From NCBI GenBank assembly GCA_027452265.1, contig DAIDGR010000110.1, positions 1 through 64,000 on the forward strand: a stretch of 64,000 nucleotides of DNA. The letters run 5' to 3'. Positions 9,014 through 16,925 of this stretch are shown here, piece by piece. A program made the position numbers and the translations under genes. The first letter of the stretch is position 1; each line of letters opens with the position of its first letter. Below the pieces are notes generated by a model, which was not told where the DNA came from, ran no database searches, and was given only the letters and a program-made list of their open reading frames with translations. Source of the stretch: Caulobacteraceae bacterium. Lineage in GTDB: Bacteria; Pseudomonadota; Alphaproteobacteria; Caulobacterales; Caulobacteraceae.

Positions 9014-10000
9014 ATGCCAGACGCCGCCACGCCGCTTGTCTCGCCGCATCGTGGGCGCGCGGGACGCGGACAGATCTACGACTCGATTCTCGACACCATC
9101 GGCGACACCCCGCTGGTGCGCCTGCCCCGCCTGACCGCCGCGCTCAAGCCCCGGGGCGAGGTCCTGGCCAAGCTCGAATTCTTCAATCCCCTGTCCTCGG
9201 TGAAGGACCGTATCGGCCTTGCCATGATCGAGGCCTTGGAGGCGCAGGGGCGCATGGGGCCCGGGACGGTGCTGGTCGAGCCGACCAGCGGCAATACCGG
9301 CATCGCCCTGGCCTTCGCCGCGGCGGCCAAAGGGATCAAACTGATCTTGGTCATGCCCGACAGCATGTCGATCGAGCGGCGCAAGATGCTGCTCCTGCTC
9401 GGCGCGACCCTGGAGCTGACCCCGGCTGAGCGCGGCATGACCGGCGCGGTGCAGCGCGCCCGGGAGATCGTCGAAACGACGCCGGGGGCCATCATGCCCC
9501 AGCAGTTCGAAAACCCGGCCAACCCGGCCATTCATCGCGTCTCCACGGCTGAGGAAATCTGGAGCGACACCAAGGGCGCTGTGGACGCGATCGTCTCGGG
9601 CGTCGGCACCGGGGGCACCATTACCGGGGTTGGCCAAGTGCTGAAGGCGCGCAAGCCGGAGCTGAAGATGATCGCCGTGGAGCCGACCAACTCCGCCGTC
9701 CTGTCCGGCGGCAAGCCTGGACCGCACAAGATCCAGGGCATTGGCGCGGGGTTCGTGCCCGGCGTTCTCGACCGGGGCGTGATCGACGAAGTCGTTCAGG
9801 TCTCCAACGAAGACAGCTTCGCCATGGCCAGACTCAGCGCCCGGACCGAGGGCTTGCCCGTCGGCATCTCCTCCGGCGCCGCCCTGGCGGCCGCCTTCGA
9901 TGTCGCCGCGCGACCGGAGATGGCGGGCAAGCTGATCGTGACGATCATCCCCAGCTTCGCCGAACGTTACCTGTCCACCGCCCTGTTCGAGGACCTGTGA
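9014..10000 (+). CDS. cysK: Cysteine synthase A (O-acetylserine sulfhydrylase)
   Basis: Predicted 328 residues of the PLP fold-type II family. The Schiff-base lysine lies in [11 protein letters not shown] (K64), the substrate loop is [10 protein letters not shown] (about residue 95), and the phosphate-binding loop is [10 protein letters not shown] (about residue 196). The enzyme makes cysteine from O-acetylserine and sulfide in the cytoplasm. A ribosome site (gacgaggag) precedes ATG 9014. The N-terminus carries about 20 extra residues (residues 1-20) ahead of the usual [17 protein letters not shown] beginning. vsr follows after 13 bases. Confidence 0.95.
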   Translation: MPDAATPLVSPHRGRAGRGQIYDSILDTIGDTPLVRLPRLTAALKPRGEVLAKLEFFNPLSSVKDRIGLAMIEALEAQGRMGPGTVLVEPTSGNTGIALAFAAAAKGIKLILVMPDSMSIERRKMLLLLGATLELTPAERGMTGAVQRAREIVETTPGAIMPQQFENPANPAIHRVSTAEEIWSDTKGAVDAIVSGVGTGGTITGVGQVLKARKPELKMIAVEPTNSAVLSGGKPGPHKIQGIGAGFVPGVLDRGVIDEVVQVSNEDSFAMARLSARTEGLPVGISSGAALAAAFDVAARPEMAGKLIVTIIPSFAERYLSTALFEDL

Positions 10001-10013
10001 GGCCGGACTGGCC

Positions 10014-10433
10014 GTGAGCGCCTCAAAGGATCGCTTCACGCCGTCGCAGCGCTCGGCGGTGATGCGCGCGGTCAAGGGCGCCGGCACCGGGCCCGAGCGG
10101 ACCGTCCGGGCCCTCGTCTGGGGACTGGGCGGGCGCTATAGGCTCAATCGCGGCGATCTGCCCGGAAAGCCCGACATCGTCCTTCCCGGGCGACGCCTCG
10201 CCCTCTTCGTCCACGGATGCTTCTGGCACGGTCACAGCTGCGTCCGGGGCGATCGCCCACCGGCGGCCAACGCCGACTACTGGCGCGCCAAGATCGCACG
10301 CAACCGCGCGCGCGATGAGGCGGCGCGGACCGCCCTTCAAGAGCTCGGCTGGCGAGTGGAGATCGTCTGGGAGTGTGAGCTCAAGGACCTGTCGCGCCTT
10401 CGCGAGCGCCTAGGCTCCATCCTCGCGGCGTGA
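10014..10433 (+). CDS. vsr: Very short patch repair (Vsr) endonuclease
   Basis: Predicted 139 residues with GTG start 13 bases after cysK. Family motifs are clear: an N-terminal RSAVMRAVKGAGTGPE, the catalytic KPDIVLPGRRLALFVHG (Asp 53) and CFWHGHSC (residues 69-76) with zinc-binding residues, then PPAANADYWRAKIARNRARD. Vsr nicks 5' of T in T:G mismatches made by deamination of 5-methylcytosine and normally sits beside a cytosine-5 methyltransferase. None is present here; the methyltransferase in this window (ccrM) makes N6-methyladenine. The 3' end overlaps the convergent OsmC-like gene by 24 bases. Confidence 0.92.
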   Translation: MSASKDRFTPSQRSAVMRAVKGAGTGPERTVRALVWGLGGRYRLNRGDLPGKPDIVLPGRRLALFVHGCFWHGHSCVRGDRPPAANADYWRAKIARNRARDEAARTALQELGWRVEIVWECELKDLSRLRERLGSILAA

Positions 10434-10907
10434 CTCGCCGCCCTCGGGCGCCACGATGACCTCGGTGCGCACGGAGTTGGCGATGAAGCAGGCCTCGTGC
10501 GCGGCCTGATGCAGGGCCGCGATTTCGGCCGAGCGAGGCTGGCGCGATCCGCCCCAGGCCACCCGGGGACGGAGCGTCACGCGGGTGATAGCCATTCGAC
10601 CTTCTGGGTCGCGCGCGAGAGTCCCCTCAGCGGCGTCCTCATAGGCGCTGACCACCAGACCCGCCTGTCGCGCCAGATCGAGAAACCAGAGCATATGACA
10701 AGCGCTCAGGGCCCCGGTGAAGGCGGCCTCGGGATCCAGGGCGTCGGCCCGGCTGAACGGCGCCGGCACAACGGCCGGTGAGGCGGAGCCCGCCACCTCC
10801 AGCCCGGCCTCGAAGATCAGCCGGTGCGCACGATCATAACGACCGGCGGCGAACGCGGCGTCAGGGGCGTCGAGCCTCCACACCACGCGCGCACGGTGGA
10901 CGCTCAT
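10410..10907 (-). CDS. OsmC/Ohr-family protein
   Basis: Predicted 165 residues. Two conserved cysteines, C70 in TGALSACHMLWFL and C140 in HQAAHEACFIANS, fit the thiol peroxidase pair of OsmC/Ohr proteins, which reduce organic hydroperoxides. The substitution pattern is closer to the OsmC-like subgroup than to Ohr. The start codon lies 11 bases downstream of the MerR gene stop (10919), so the two minus-strand genes probably form one unit, suggesting control by that regulator. Convergent with vsr, overlapping its 3' end. Confidence 0.85.
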   Translation of the reverse strand: MSVHRARVVWRLDAPDAAFAAGRYDRAHRLIFEAGLEVAGSASPAVVPAPFSRADALDPEAAFTGALSACHMLWFLDLARQAGLVVSAYEDAAEGTLARDPEGRMAITRVTLRPRVAWGGSRQPRSAEIAALHQAAHEACFIANSVRTEVIVAPEGGESRREDGA

Positions 10908-10918
10908 CGGCGGCGCGT

Positions 10919-11410
10919 TCAGGCCTCGGCGCGGGCCGGGGCGAGCCGTCGCTCGGCCATGGGCCGGATCGGAGGCGGGGCGGCGGAGGTGACATCCTGC
11001 GGCAGGAGGTCGGGCCGGGCGTCGGCGAGAAACGCCTCCAGCCGCGCGCAGGCCACGCGCAACTCCGAGAGGTGGTCGTCGATATCCTTGCGCTGCTGCT
11101 CGAAGGCGACAATCCGTTCGCGAAAGAAGCGCAGGGCCTTGGCGTTCTGCAGGGCGCCGTCGTCGCCCTTGCCATACAGCTCAAGAATCTCGCGGATTTC
11201 GGTCAGGGACAGGCCCACACGCTTGCCCCGCAGAATGAGTTGCAGGCGGGCGCGGTCCTTATAGGAATAGACGCGGTTCAGACCCTGTCGGGCGGGCGAA
11301 AGCAGGCCCTTGTCCTCATAGAAACGTAGGGCGCGCGGCGTGCATTTGAATTCCTGGCACAGTTGGCGGATGGTGAAGCTGCGTTCCGGGCGGCGGAGCT
11401 CCTGAACCAT
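10919..11410 (-). CDS. MerR-family transcriptional regulator
   Basis: Predicted 163 residues starting MVQELRRPERSFT. The winged helix-turn-helix FTIRQLCQEFKCTPRALRFY followed by EDKGLLSPARQGLNRVYSYK is a standard MerR DNA-binding domain, and residues 70-125 form the long dimerization coiled coil (LEL..GDDGALQNAKALRFFRERI..FEQQRKDIDDHL). There is no C-terminal metal-binding cysteine set, so it is not a metal sensor; the sequence is nearest to the LiuR-like MerR group that controls acyl-CoA catabolism. The frame extends upstream to 11500, but ATG 11410 matches the family N-terminus. A palindromic site lies upstream at 11515-11534. Confidence 0.88.
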   Translation of the reverse strand: MVQELRRPERSFTIRQLCQEFKCTPRALRFYEDKGLLSPARQGLNRVYSYKDRARLQLILRGKRVGLSLTEIREILELYGKGDDGALQNAKALRFFRERIVAFEQQRKDIDDHLSELRVACARLEAFLADARPDLLPQDVTSAAPPPIRPMAERRLAPARAEA

Positions 11411-11514
11411 GGGATCCTCTCTCCCCAATGCGGCGGGGCCCTCAAGGCGCCGGCCCCTGGCGGCTCGCGTCGGGATGAAGCCCCTGACGCGGGCGGGCAT
11501 TCGTTAGGCCGGGA

Positions 11515-11534
11515 TTACGTTTACGTCAACGTGA
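11515..11534. promoter_or_regulatory. Palindromic operator candidate for the MerR regulator
   Basis: The sequence TTACGTTTACGTCAACGTGA contains a near-perfect palindrome centred on ACGT (11517-11532). It lies between the divergent merR-type gene and the small membrane protein gene. LiuR-type MerR proteins are known to bind ACGT-containing palindromes of this type, so autoregulation is plausible; this is inference. Confidence 0.5.
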
Positions 11535-11550
11535 CGACAGGAGGTGCGCC

Positions 11551-11895
11551 TTGGCCCGTTTCATCATTCAGGCGCTGGCCGCCGCGCTCGGGTTTTGGCT
11601 GGCGTCGCGGCTCGTCCCCGGGGTTCGTGTCGGCGGGGTGGGCGGACTGATCGTCGCGGGGGTCGTTCTGGGCATACTGAACGCGCTCGTACGGCCGATC
11701 CTGATCGTGCTCACCATTCCCTTCACGCTTCTGACCCTGGGGCTCTTCCTGTTCGTGGTGAACGGCCTGACCGTGTGGATGACCTCCGCCCTGATGGATG
11801 AGGTGCATGTCAGCGGTCTGTGGCCGGCGATCCTGACCTCGATGATCATCACGCTCACCAGCTGGGGCGCCCGGGCCATGGCCGGGGGGGTCTGA
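11551..11895 (+). CDS. Small membrane protein of the phage holin family 4 / YvlD type
   Basis: Predicted 114 residues with four hydrophobic segments (about 5-20, 28-48, 52-75 and 85-108) and the signature NALVRPILIVLTIPFTLLTLG, typical of the YvlD-like group often labelled phage holin family 4. The start is TTG 11551, decided by a good GGAGG ribosome site 6-10 bases before it. No phage context exists, so the holin label is only a family name. Role in bacteria unknown, probably a membrane-stress or envelope protein. Confidence 0.8.
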   Translation: MARFIIQALAAALGFWLASRLVPGVRVGGVGGLIVAGVVLGILNALVRPILIVLTIPFTLLTLGLFLFVVNGLTVWMTSALMDEVHVSGLWPAILTSMIITLTSWGARAMAGGV

Positions 11896-12011
11896 CGCCC
11901 GGGAAGATCTCGACGGCGCGCCTCTGCGCCTGGACCTTGGCGGGCGACGCTCTAAATATAGGTCTCGAGGGACATCGCGGCTCATCAGCCGCCTGCATGG
12001 ACGGACGTCCG

Positions 12012-12443
12012 ATGATCAATCCCGCCCCCATCGCCCTGCAATCCGCGCTTCGAGGCGGCCGCTTCTGGCTGGCCGCGGCAATCTGCGCGACGGCCGGCGT
12101 CGCCCAGGCCGCGCCGCCACCCGCGTCCGGCGGCGACACCCCATGTTTCTTCATCAATCAATGGGAAGGCTGGAAGGCCCCCGATGACCACACCCTGTAC
12201 CTGGCGGTGAATTTCAAGCAGGTCTACAAAGCGGAGCTCTCAGGTCGCTCCTCGCTCCTTCAGGATCCGGACGCGCATATTGTCAGCGTCACCCACGGTC
12301 CCGAGACGGTCTGCCGCCCGATTGACCTGGAGCTTGAGGTCTCGGCCCCTCCGGGCATTCGCGAACCGCTGATCGTCAAGAGCCTGCGCAAGCTCACCCC
12401 TGAAGAAGTCGCCGCCCTGCCCCCGCGCGAGCGTCCCTTCTGA
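12012..12443 (+). CDS. Exported DUF6491-like hypothetical protein
   Basis: Predicted 143 residues from MINPAPIALQ; a start five codons earlier (ATG 11997) is equally possible. The N-terminus is a signal peptide ending near GVAQA. The mature part contains PCFFINQWEGWKAPDDHTLY, then YLAVNFKQVYKAEL and VCRPIDLELEV, with two cysteines that could pair. This resembles the small periplasmic DUF6491 family seen in Caulobacterales and Xanthomonadales (recalled, not checked). Function unknown. Not tightly linked to either neighbour. Confidence 0.65.
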   Translation: MINPAPIALQSALRGGRFWLAAAICATAGVAQAAPPPASGGDTPCFFINQWEGWKAPDDHTLYLAVNFKQVYKAELSGRSSLLQDPDAHIVSVTHGPETVCRPIDLELEVSAPPGIREPLIVKSLRKLTPEEVAALPPRERPF

Positions 12444-12576
12444 ACCGCGCTTCTGATCGGAGACGGGCCGCGGAATCTCAAGCTCCGGTCTTGCGGCGAG
12501 GCCATCTTGCGTCGAAGACTTGAGGCTTGGTCGGACTCGGCGCGCCGGGCAGGCCTCAAAGAGGAGAGATGCGCCC

Positions 12577-13470
12577 TTGTCCGTGACTGACGCCGAACGC
12601 CTGGCGCCGCCCGATCAGGCCGAAAAGATCGCCCGCTGCCGGACCTGGTTCGACACCCTTCGCGACCGGCTGGTCGCCGCCCTCGAGACGCTTGAGGACG
12701 ATGCCCCAGCCTCGCTGTTCCCTGGCGAGCCGGGTCGGTTCGAACTCAAACCCTGGGTCCGGGAGGCCGGAGGCGGCGGGGTCATGGGCTTCTTGCGCGG
12801 ACGGCTGTTCGAGAAATGCGGCCTGCATATCAGCGAGGTGCATGGCCGCTTCTCGCCGGAAATGGCCGCGACCATGCCCGGCGCGGAGGCGGATCCCCGT
12901 TTCATCGCCGTTGGGGTGAGCCTGATTGCGCATATGGCCAGCCCTCGTGTGCCGGCGGTGCACATGAATACGCGATATCTCGCCACCACCGAGGGCTGGT
13001 TCGGCGGCGGCGCCGATCTGACCCCGCTTCTGGCCGAGCAGCGGCGCGAGGATACGCCGGACGCCCTCGCCTTCCATGCCGCGATGAAGGCGGCCTGCGA
13101 CGCCTTCGATCCCTCCTGGCACGCCCGCTACAAGGCCTGGTGCGATGAATATTTCTTCCTGCCCCATCGAAACGAACCGCGTGGCGTCGGCGGCATCTTC
13201 TATGACCGGCACAATTCGGGGGACTGGGCCCGCGACCTCGCCTTCACCCAGGCCGTGGGGACAGCCCTGCTCGATGTCTATCCCAGGATTGTGCGCGGCC
13301 GCTTTTCGGAGCCCTGGACAGAGGCGGAGCGCGCCGAGCAGCTCGTGCGTCGGGGCCGCTATGTGGAGTTCAACCTGCTCTACGACAAAGGCACGATGTT
13401 CGGCTTCAAGACCGGCGGCAATATGGAGTCGATCCTCTCGTCCATGCCGCCCGTGGTGACCTGGCCCTGA
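12577..13470 (+). CDS. hemF: Oxygen-dependent coproporphyrinogen III oxidase
   Basis: Predicted 297 residues. HemF converts coproporphyrinogen III to protoporphyrinogen IX using oxygen in heme synthesis. Family hallmarks: EAGGGGVMGFLRG.LFEK near residue 57, AVHMNTRYL near 126, GWFGGGADLTPLL near 141, GVGGIFYDRHNSGDWARD near 202, and RRGRYVEFNLLYDKGTMFG near 257. No ATG is in frame near the expected start; TTG 12577 follows a GAGGAG site by 10 bases and is preferred over the more upstream TTG 12520, which has none. Convergent with the acyltransferase gene, 13 bases apart. Heme supply fits the cytochrome oxidase operon elsewhere in the window. Confidence 0.95.
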   Translation: MSVTDAERLAPPDQAEKIARCRTWFDTLRDRLVAALETLEDDAPASLFPGEPGRFELKPWVREAGGGGVMGFLRGRLFEKCGLHISEVHGRFSPEMAATMPGAEADPRFIAVGVSLIAHMASPRVPAVHMNTRYLATTEGWFGGGADLTPLLAEQRREDTPDALAFHAAMKAACDAFDPSWHARYKAWCDEYFFLPHRNEPRGVGGIFYDRHNSGDWARDLAFTQAVGTALLDVYPRIVRGRFSEPWTEAERAEQLVRRGRYVEFNLLYDKGTMFGFKTGGNMESILSSMPPVVTWP

Positions 13471-13483
13471 GGCCAGACGCCCC

Positions 13484-14644
13484 TCAAGGCCCCGGGCTCA
13501 AGGCGCCTCGCCTGAGCCAGGCGAGCAGAGGTCTCTCGATCCAGGCGTGAACCGCGAGGCCTGCGGCCACGGAGACCCCCATCGAGGCGACAAGAAAGGC
13601 GACCTCATGTCGGTAGCCCAGGGTGTGGGCGATCACCGCCGTGGCCGGCAGGTGAAACAGGTAAAGGGCGAAGGAGGCGTCCCCCAGTTTCATCAAGGCG
13701 CGATGAAGCGGACCGCCTAGAGCACGATGCGTTTTCGTGGAATCGGCGAAGACGCTGAATCGTGCTCTATCTTTAGGTTCCTGAGCGCGTTGCAAAGCGC
13801 CGGGTTGGTTCCGTACAAACGCAACGCGCTCTAGGGGCGGCCTTGGTCCGTCGAGCTCGATCGCCAGGGCGCCGGCCACCAGAAGAGTCGCCGGGACGCC
13901 CCAGACCAGCGGACGCCACAACTCGCTGAAGAGGCCGCCCAGCTGGACCATCGCAAACAGCAGGAGGCCGCCTGCCAGCAAGCCGAAGCCGACCGGACGG
14001 CGCGGCAGAAGGCCCCGCGCCCCCGCCTCCGCAAGGCCGACGCCGGCGGCAAATTGCAGGAGCATGGGATTGGCGCCCAGAAAATACGCCGAATCCGGAA
14101 ACAGGAAGCCCAGGACGACGATGACGAACAAGGCCCCGCAGACGAGGCCGGCGCGTCTTAAACCGAGGGCGAGCGAGGCGCCGACGACCAGATAGAAGAT
14201 CATCTCGTAGTCCAGGGTCCAGCCCGGCGGCAGGGTCGGAAAGGGCAGGCCCCTCGGGTCAAGGTGGGGAATGAAGGCAAGGGAGAGGACGAGGTGGCCG
14301 AGGCCGGGACGCACCTCGGGCAGAAAGGCGGGCCAGACCTCGGCGATCGCCGCCACCAGAAGCGTCGCCGCCCAATAGAGCGGGGCCACGCGGGTGAACC
14401 GGCGCCAGAGAAAGGCGACGGCCCGCGGCGGCGCGCCAGAGGTGATGCGCCACATGATGACGCCGCTGATCACGAAGAATACGTCGACCCCGGCGCGGCC
14501 GACGTCGAACCCTCCGTCACACCACTGCAGGGCGTGATAGGCGCAGACCGCCAACGCCGCGCCCCCGCGCAAATACTGGATGGCGAACAGGGTCTGACCG
14601 GCCCGTCCATCCGCGCCGGCGTCGCCAGAACCTCGTCTGCCCAT
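13484..14644 (-). CDS. Membrane acyltransferase family 3 protein, interrupted in frame by a CIR-like repeat
   Basis: Predicted 386 residues with about ten membrane segments. The N-terminal QYLRGGAALAVCAYHALQW and VDVFFVISGVIMW are the expected family signatures (catalytic His in the AYHA segment), followed by RRFTRVAPLYWA. These enzymes O-acylate sugars of exopolysaccharide or lipopolysaccharide. Residues about 271-309 (starting LERVAFVRNQPG, ending TKTHRALGG) are encoded by a 114-bp dispersed repeat (13719-13832) between two membrane segments; the length is a multiple of three so the frame is kept. The C-terminal MKLGDASFALYLFH resumes normal family sequence. Whether the protein works with the insert cannot be told from sequence. 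Confidence 0.85.
   Translation of the reverse strand: MGRRGSGDAGADGRAGQTLFAIQYLRGGAALAVCAYHALQWCDGGFDVGRAGVDVFFVISGVIMWRITSGAPPRAVAFLWRRFTRVAPLYWAATLLVAAIAEVWPAFLPEVRPGLGHLVLSLAFIPHLDPRGLPFPTLPPGWTLDYEMIFYLVVGASLALGLRRAGLVCGALFVIVVLGFLFPDSAYFLGANPMLLQFAAGVGLAEAGARGLLPRRPVGFGLLAGGLLLFAMVQLGGLFSELWRPLVWGVPATLLVAGALAIELDGPRPPLERVAFVRNQPGALQRAQEPKDRARFSVFADSTKTHRALGGPLHRALMKLGDASFALYLFHLPATAVIAHTLGYRHEVAFLVASMGVSVAAGLAVHAWIERPLLAWLRRGALSPGP
13719..13832 (+). repeat. CIR-like double-hairpin repeat, copy 1 (inside a coding region)
   Basis: 114 bp made of two adjacent inverted repeats. Hairpin 1 (13719-13768) has outer arms AGAGCACGAT / ATCGTGCTCT and an inner stem GCGTTTTCG / CGAAGACGC around a loop with GAATC (13740-13744); a second GAATC is at 13757-13761. 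Hairpin 2 (13783-13831) has arms GAGCGCGTTGC / GCAACGCGCTC. The copy lies antisense to, and in frame with, the acyltransferase gene. The stop TAA seen in this frame in copies 2 and 3 is AAA here (13772-13774 on the plus strand reads ttt). GANTC is the CcrM target. Confidence 0.9.
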
Positions 14645-14827
14645 TCCCGCCGTCAGATCCTGGCTGCCTGCGCATCGCGCGCCCGGCGGAGGCTTAACAT
14701 AGATCGCCGCCGACGCCGCAGTTTCGCCGCGTCAGGGTCGCACAGGGGCGAATCCCTTTCGTCGCGAGTCCGGTAGAGTGGATCGGACCCTTGCGGCAGT
14801 CACGCTCAAGGGTGTTAAGGCCAAGCT

Positions 14828-16414
14828 ATGCCCGACTTTGCCGCCCTCTCCCGCCGCCTCGTCCTGCGTCTGGCAGGCGCCGGCCTGGCCGCCGCGCCGG
14901 GCGCGAGCCTCGCCCAGGGGCTGAACGCCGATCCCGGGCATAACGCGCCCAGCGCGCCTGCGGCGCCGGCGCCGCCCCAGGGCGAGGGCGCCGACGGGAT
15001 CAGCGCCGGCCCTCCGCCGGAATCGATCTGGCGGAACTGGTTCAAGATTCAGCGACTGTGGTCCTACGTGGATCGCCACAGCCTCGTCCCTGGCGAGCCC
15101 CTCAACATCATGGCCGCGGCGGGTCCCGGCCAGCCCGTGCGCCACGTGCGGGCCGAGGTGTTCCGCGTCGGCGCCCACGGGGTCGACGCCAAGGTCTGGA
15201 CCAGCGACTTCGTTCCGGTCGGCTATCGCGGGGCCACCCGGTCGGCCGCCGCGACCGGTCCAGGATGGCCGCCGACCTTCGCCGATATCGACACCCGGGA
15301 TTGGCCCCCGGGATGCTACTATGCCGACCTCGTGGAGCAGACGACCCTGACCCGGGACGTGAAAAGCTGCTTCTGGATCGTACGCAATCCCAAGCGGTCA
15401 GGCGCGGTGCTCGTACGGCTCGGGACCAACACCTACCAGGCCTATAACGACTGGGGCGGCTACAGCATCTACCCCAACGACGATGACGAGAACCGCGGGC
15501 TGATGGTCACCTTTGACCGACCGACCCCGCCGAGCTTCTGGGAGTACGACGTTTTCCTGGTCAATTGGATCGAGGCTCTGGCCGAGGAGGTCGGGGGCGT
15601 CGATTACGCGACGAATTTCGACGTCCACGCCGAACCTGGCCTGATGGATCCCTATGCCCTGGTGATCACAGGCTCGCACGACGAGTACTGGAGCAAGGAA
15701 GAGTTCGACGCCTTTTACCGGCGCATTTTCACCCAAGGGGGGAATGTGGCCTTCTTTGGCGGCAACACCGCCTATTGCCAGGTGCGCTTCGTCGACATCA
15801 ACCAGGCGCCCGGCGAACCCAATCTGGGTCGCCAGATGGTCTGTTACAAAACGGCCTCCGACCCGATCACCCGTCGCGGCGGCAAGGTGGATCCACGTCT
15901 GCTGGAGACCAGCAACTTCCGGACCAAGGCGAGGCGACCGGAGTCCATGCTGCTGGGCGGGGCCTATCAGAACTGGTTTGAACCGGCGGGGCCGCAGCGT
16001 CCCGCCCTGAACGTGGCTAGCCTGGACTCTCCCTGGTTCGCCGGGACTGGCTGGAGCGTCGGGGCGCCGGCGGCGGACGTGGTCGGCTATGAGTGGGACA
16101 ATCGCGATCCCGATGGCGACGGCCAGAGGCTGTGGAAGGCAGGCGTGTCTCTGATCCCGGCGATCGACCCCGCCAGGATCAAGGTGCTGTTCCGAGGCGA
16201 GGCCGAGGCTGAGGACGGGACGCACGGCCTCGCCGAGTCCACTCTGTTCCGATCAGGCGCCGGGGCGCAGGTGTTCAACGCCGCCGTGATCCGGTGGTCC
16301 TGGGGGCTTGGCAAGCCGGGCTATGTCTCACCCGCCTTCCAGACGTTCAACGCCAATCTGGTCCGCGACCTGTCGAAGCGGGGGCCGCGCCGGGCGCGAC
16401 GCGCCAAGGCCTAA
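14828..16414 (+). CDS. Tat-exported protein with N,N-dimethylformamidase beta-subunit-like domain
   Basis: Predicted 528 residues. A twin-arginine signal is visible (SRRLVLRLAGAGLAAAPGAS, residues 8-27), then a Pro/Ala-rich linker (about 40-60) and the catalytic-type domain. Motifs similar to the large-subunit C-terminal domain of dimethylformamidase include TNTYQAYNDWGGYS (about 200-215), GLMDPYALVITGSHDEYWSKEE (about 275-296) and GGNVAFFGGNTAYCQVRF (about 305-325). Dimethylformamidase uses an iron held by two Tyr and one Glu; candidate Tyr residues are present, but I cannot confirm the ligand set. Substrate unknown, probably a C-N bond in an exported compound. It begins after a 183-bp intergenic stretch and ends in convergent overlapping stops with the next gene. 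Confidence 0.7.
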   Translation: MPDFAALSRRLVLRLAGAGLAAAPGASLAQGLNADPGHNAPSAPAAPAPPQGEGADGISAGPPPESIWRNWFKIQRLWSYVDRHSLVPGEPLNIMAAAGPGQPVRHVRAEVFRVGAHGVDAKVWTSDFVPVGYRGATRSAAATGPGWPPTFADIDTRDWPPGCYYADLVEQTTLTRDVKSCFWIVRNPKRSGAVLVRLGTNTYQAYNDWGGYSIYPNDDDENRGLMVTFDRPTPPSFWEYDVFLVNWIEALAEEVGGVDYATNFDVHAEPGLMDPYALVITGSHDEYWSKEEFDAFYRRIFTQGGNVAFFGGNTAYCQVRFVDINQAPGEPNLGRQMVCYKTASDPITRRGGKVDPRLLETSNFRTKARRPESMLLGGAYQNWFEPAGPQRPALNVASLDSPWFAGTGWSVGAPAADVVGYEWDNRDPDGDGQRLWKAGVSLIPAIDPARIKVLFRGEAEAEDGTHGLAESTLFRSGAGAQVFNAAVIRWSWGLGKPGYVSPAFQTFNANLVRDLSKRGPRRARRAKA

Positions 16415-16794
16415 GGGGCGAAGCTGGACCGGGCCTTGACGCCCCAATGGCCGTCTTCGCACGTGACCACATAGACCGAGTCGAAACCGCCAATGACGCT
16501 TCCGTCGGCGCGATAGCGGGTGAAACGCGTGTCGATGTGCACCTTGTCGGCGCCCGCATGAATCACCTCGCGCCGCTCCCAGGCCGAGTGGTCCCAGTCC
16601 TTCAGCGCGCCGCTGACGAACATGTCCGGGGTGTGATCCCCCGCCTGAAGGATGCGCAGGGTGTTGGAGGCCAGACGGACGCTGGGAAAGTTGAACGTCG
16701 CGTCGAACGCCGCGACGTCCCGGGCGTTGAACGCGGCCATGAAGGCGTCAAGCACAGCCATCGCCGCATCGATCGCCAAATCACGCTCGGTCAT
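16411..16794 (-). CDS. NTF2/SnoaL-like small protein
   Basis: Predicted 127 residues starting MTERDLAIDAAMAVLDAFMA. The pattern of helix (AVLDAFMAAFNARDVAAFDATFNFPSV) then a beta-rich body (DKVHIDTRFTRYRADGSVIGGFDSVYVVTCEDG) is typical of the nuclear-transport-factor-2-like fold. The longer upstream frame (to 17013) runs through the candidate sRNA and is not used. No enzyme residues are distinctive; function unknown. Its TAG stop overlaps by two bases the TAA of the convergent dimethylformamidase-like gene. Confidence 0.75.
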   Translation of the reverse strand: MTERDLAIDAAMAVLDAFMAAFNARDVAAFDATFNFPSVRLASNTLRILQAGDHTPDMFVSGALKDWDHSAWERREVIHAGADKVHIDTRFTRYRADGSVIGGFDSVYVVTCEDGHWGVKARSSFAP

Positions 16795-16925
16795 GTGCGC
16801 CTTGCTCCCAGGTTGCGCCGTCTTGGCCGCAGGCGCCGCGCACCCTTCGGCACAAATCGCCGGGAAGATCGGCGCCCCGAGCGGGAAGATGAGATAAATT
16901 TCACGGAGTCTTGCGCCAACGCATA

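Noticed and set aside
11551..11895. Prophage holin
   Set aside because: The family name contains the word holin, but there is no lysin, phage gene or integration site nearby; it is a chromosomal YvlD-like membrane protein.
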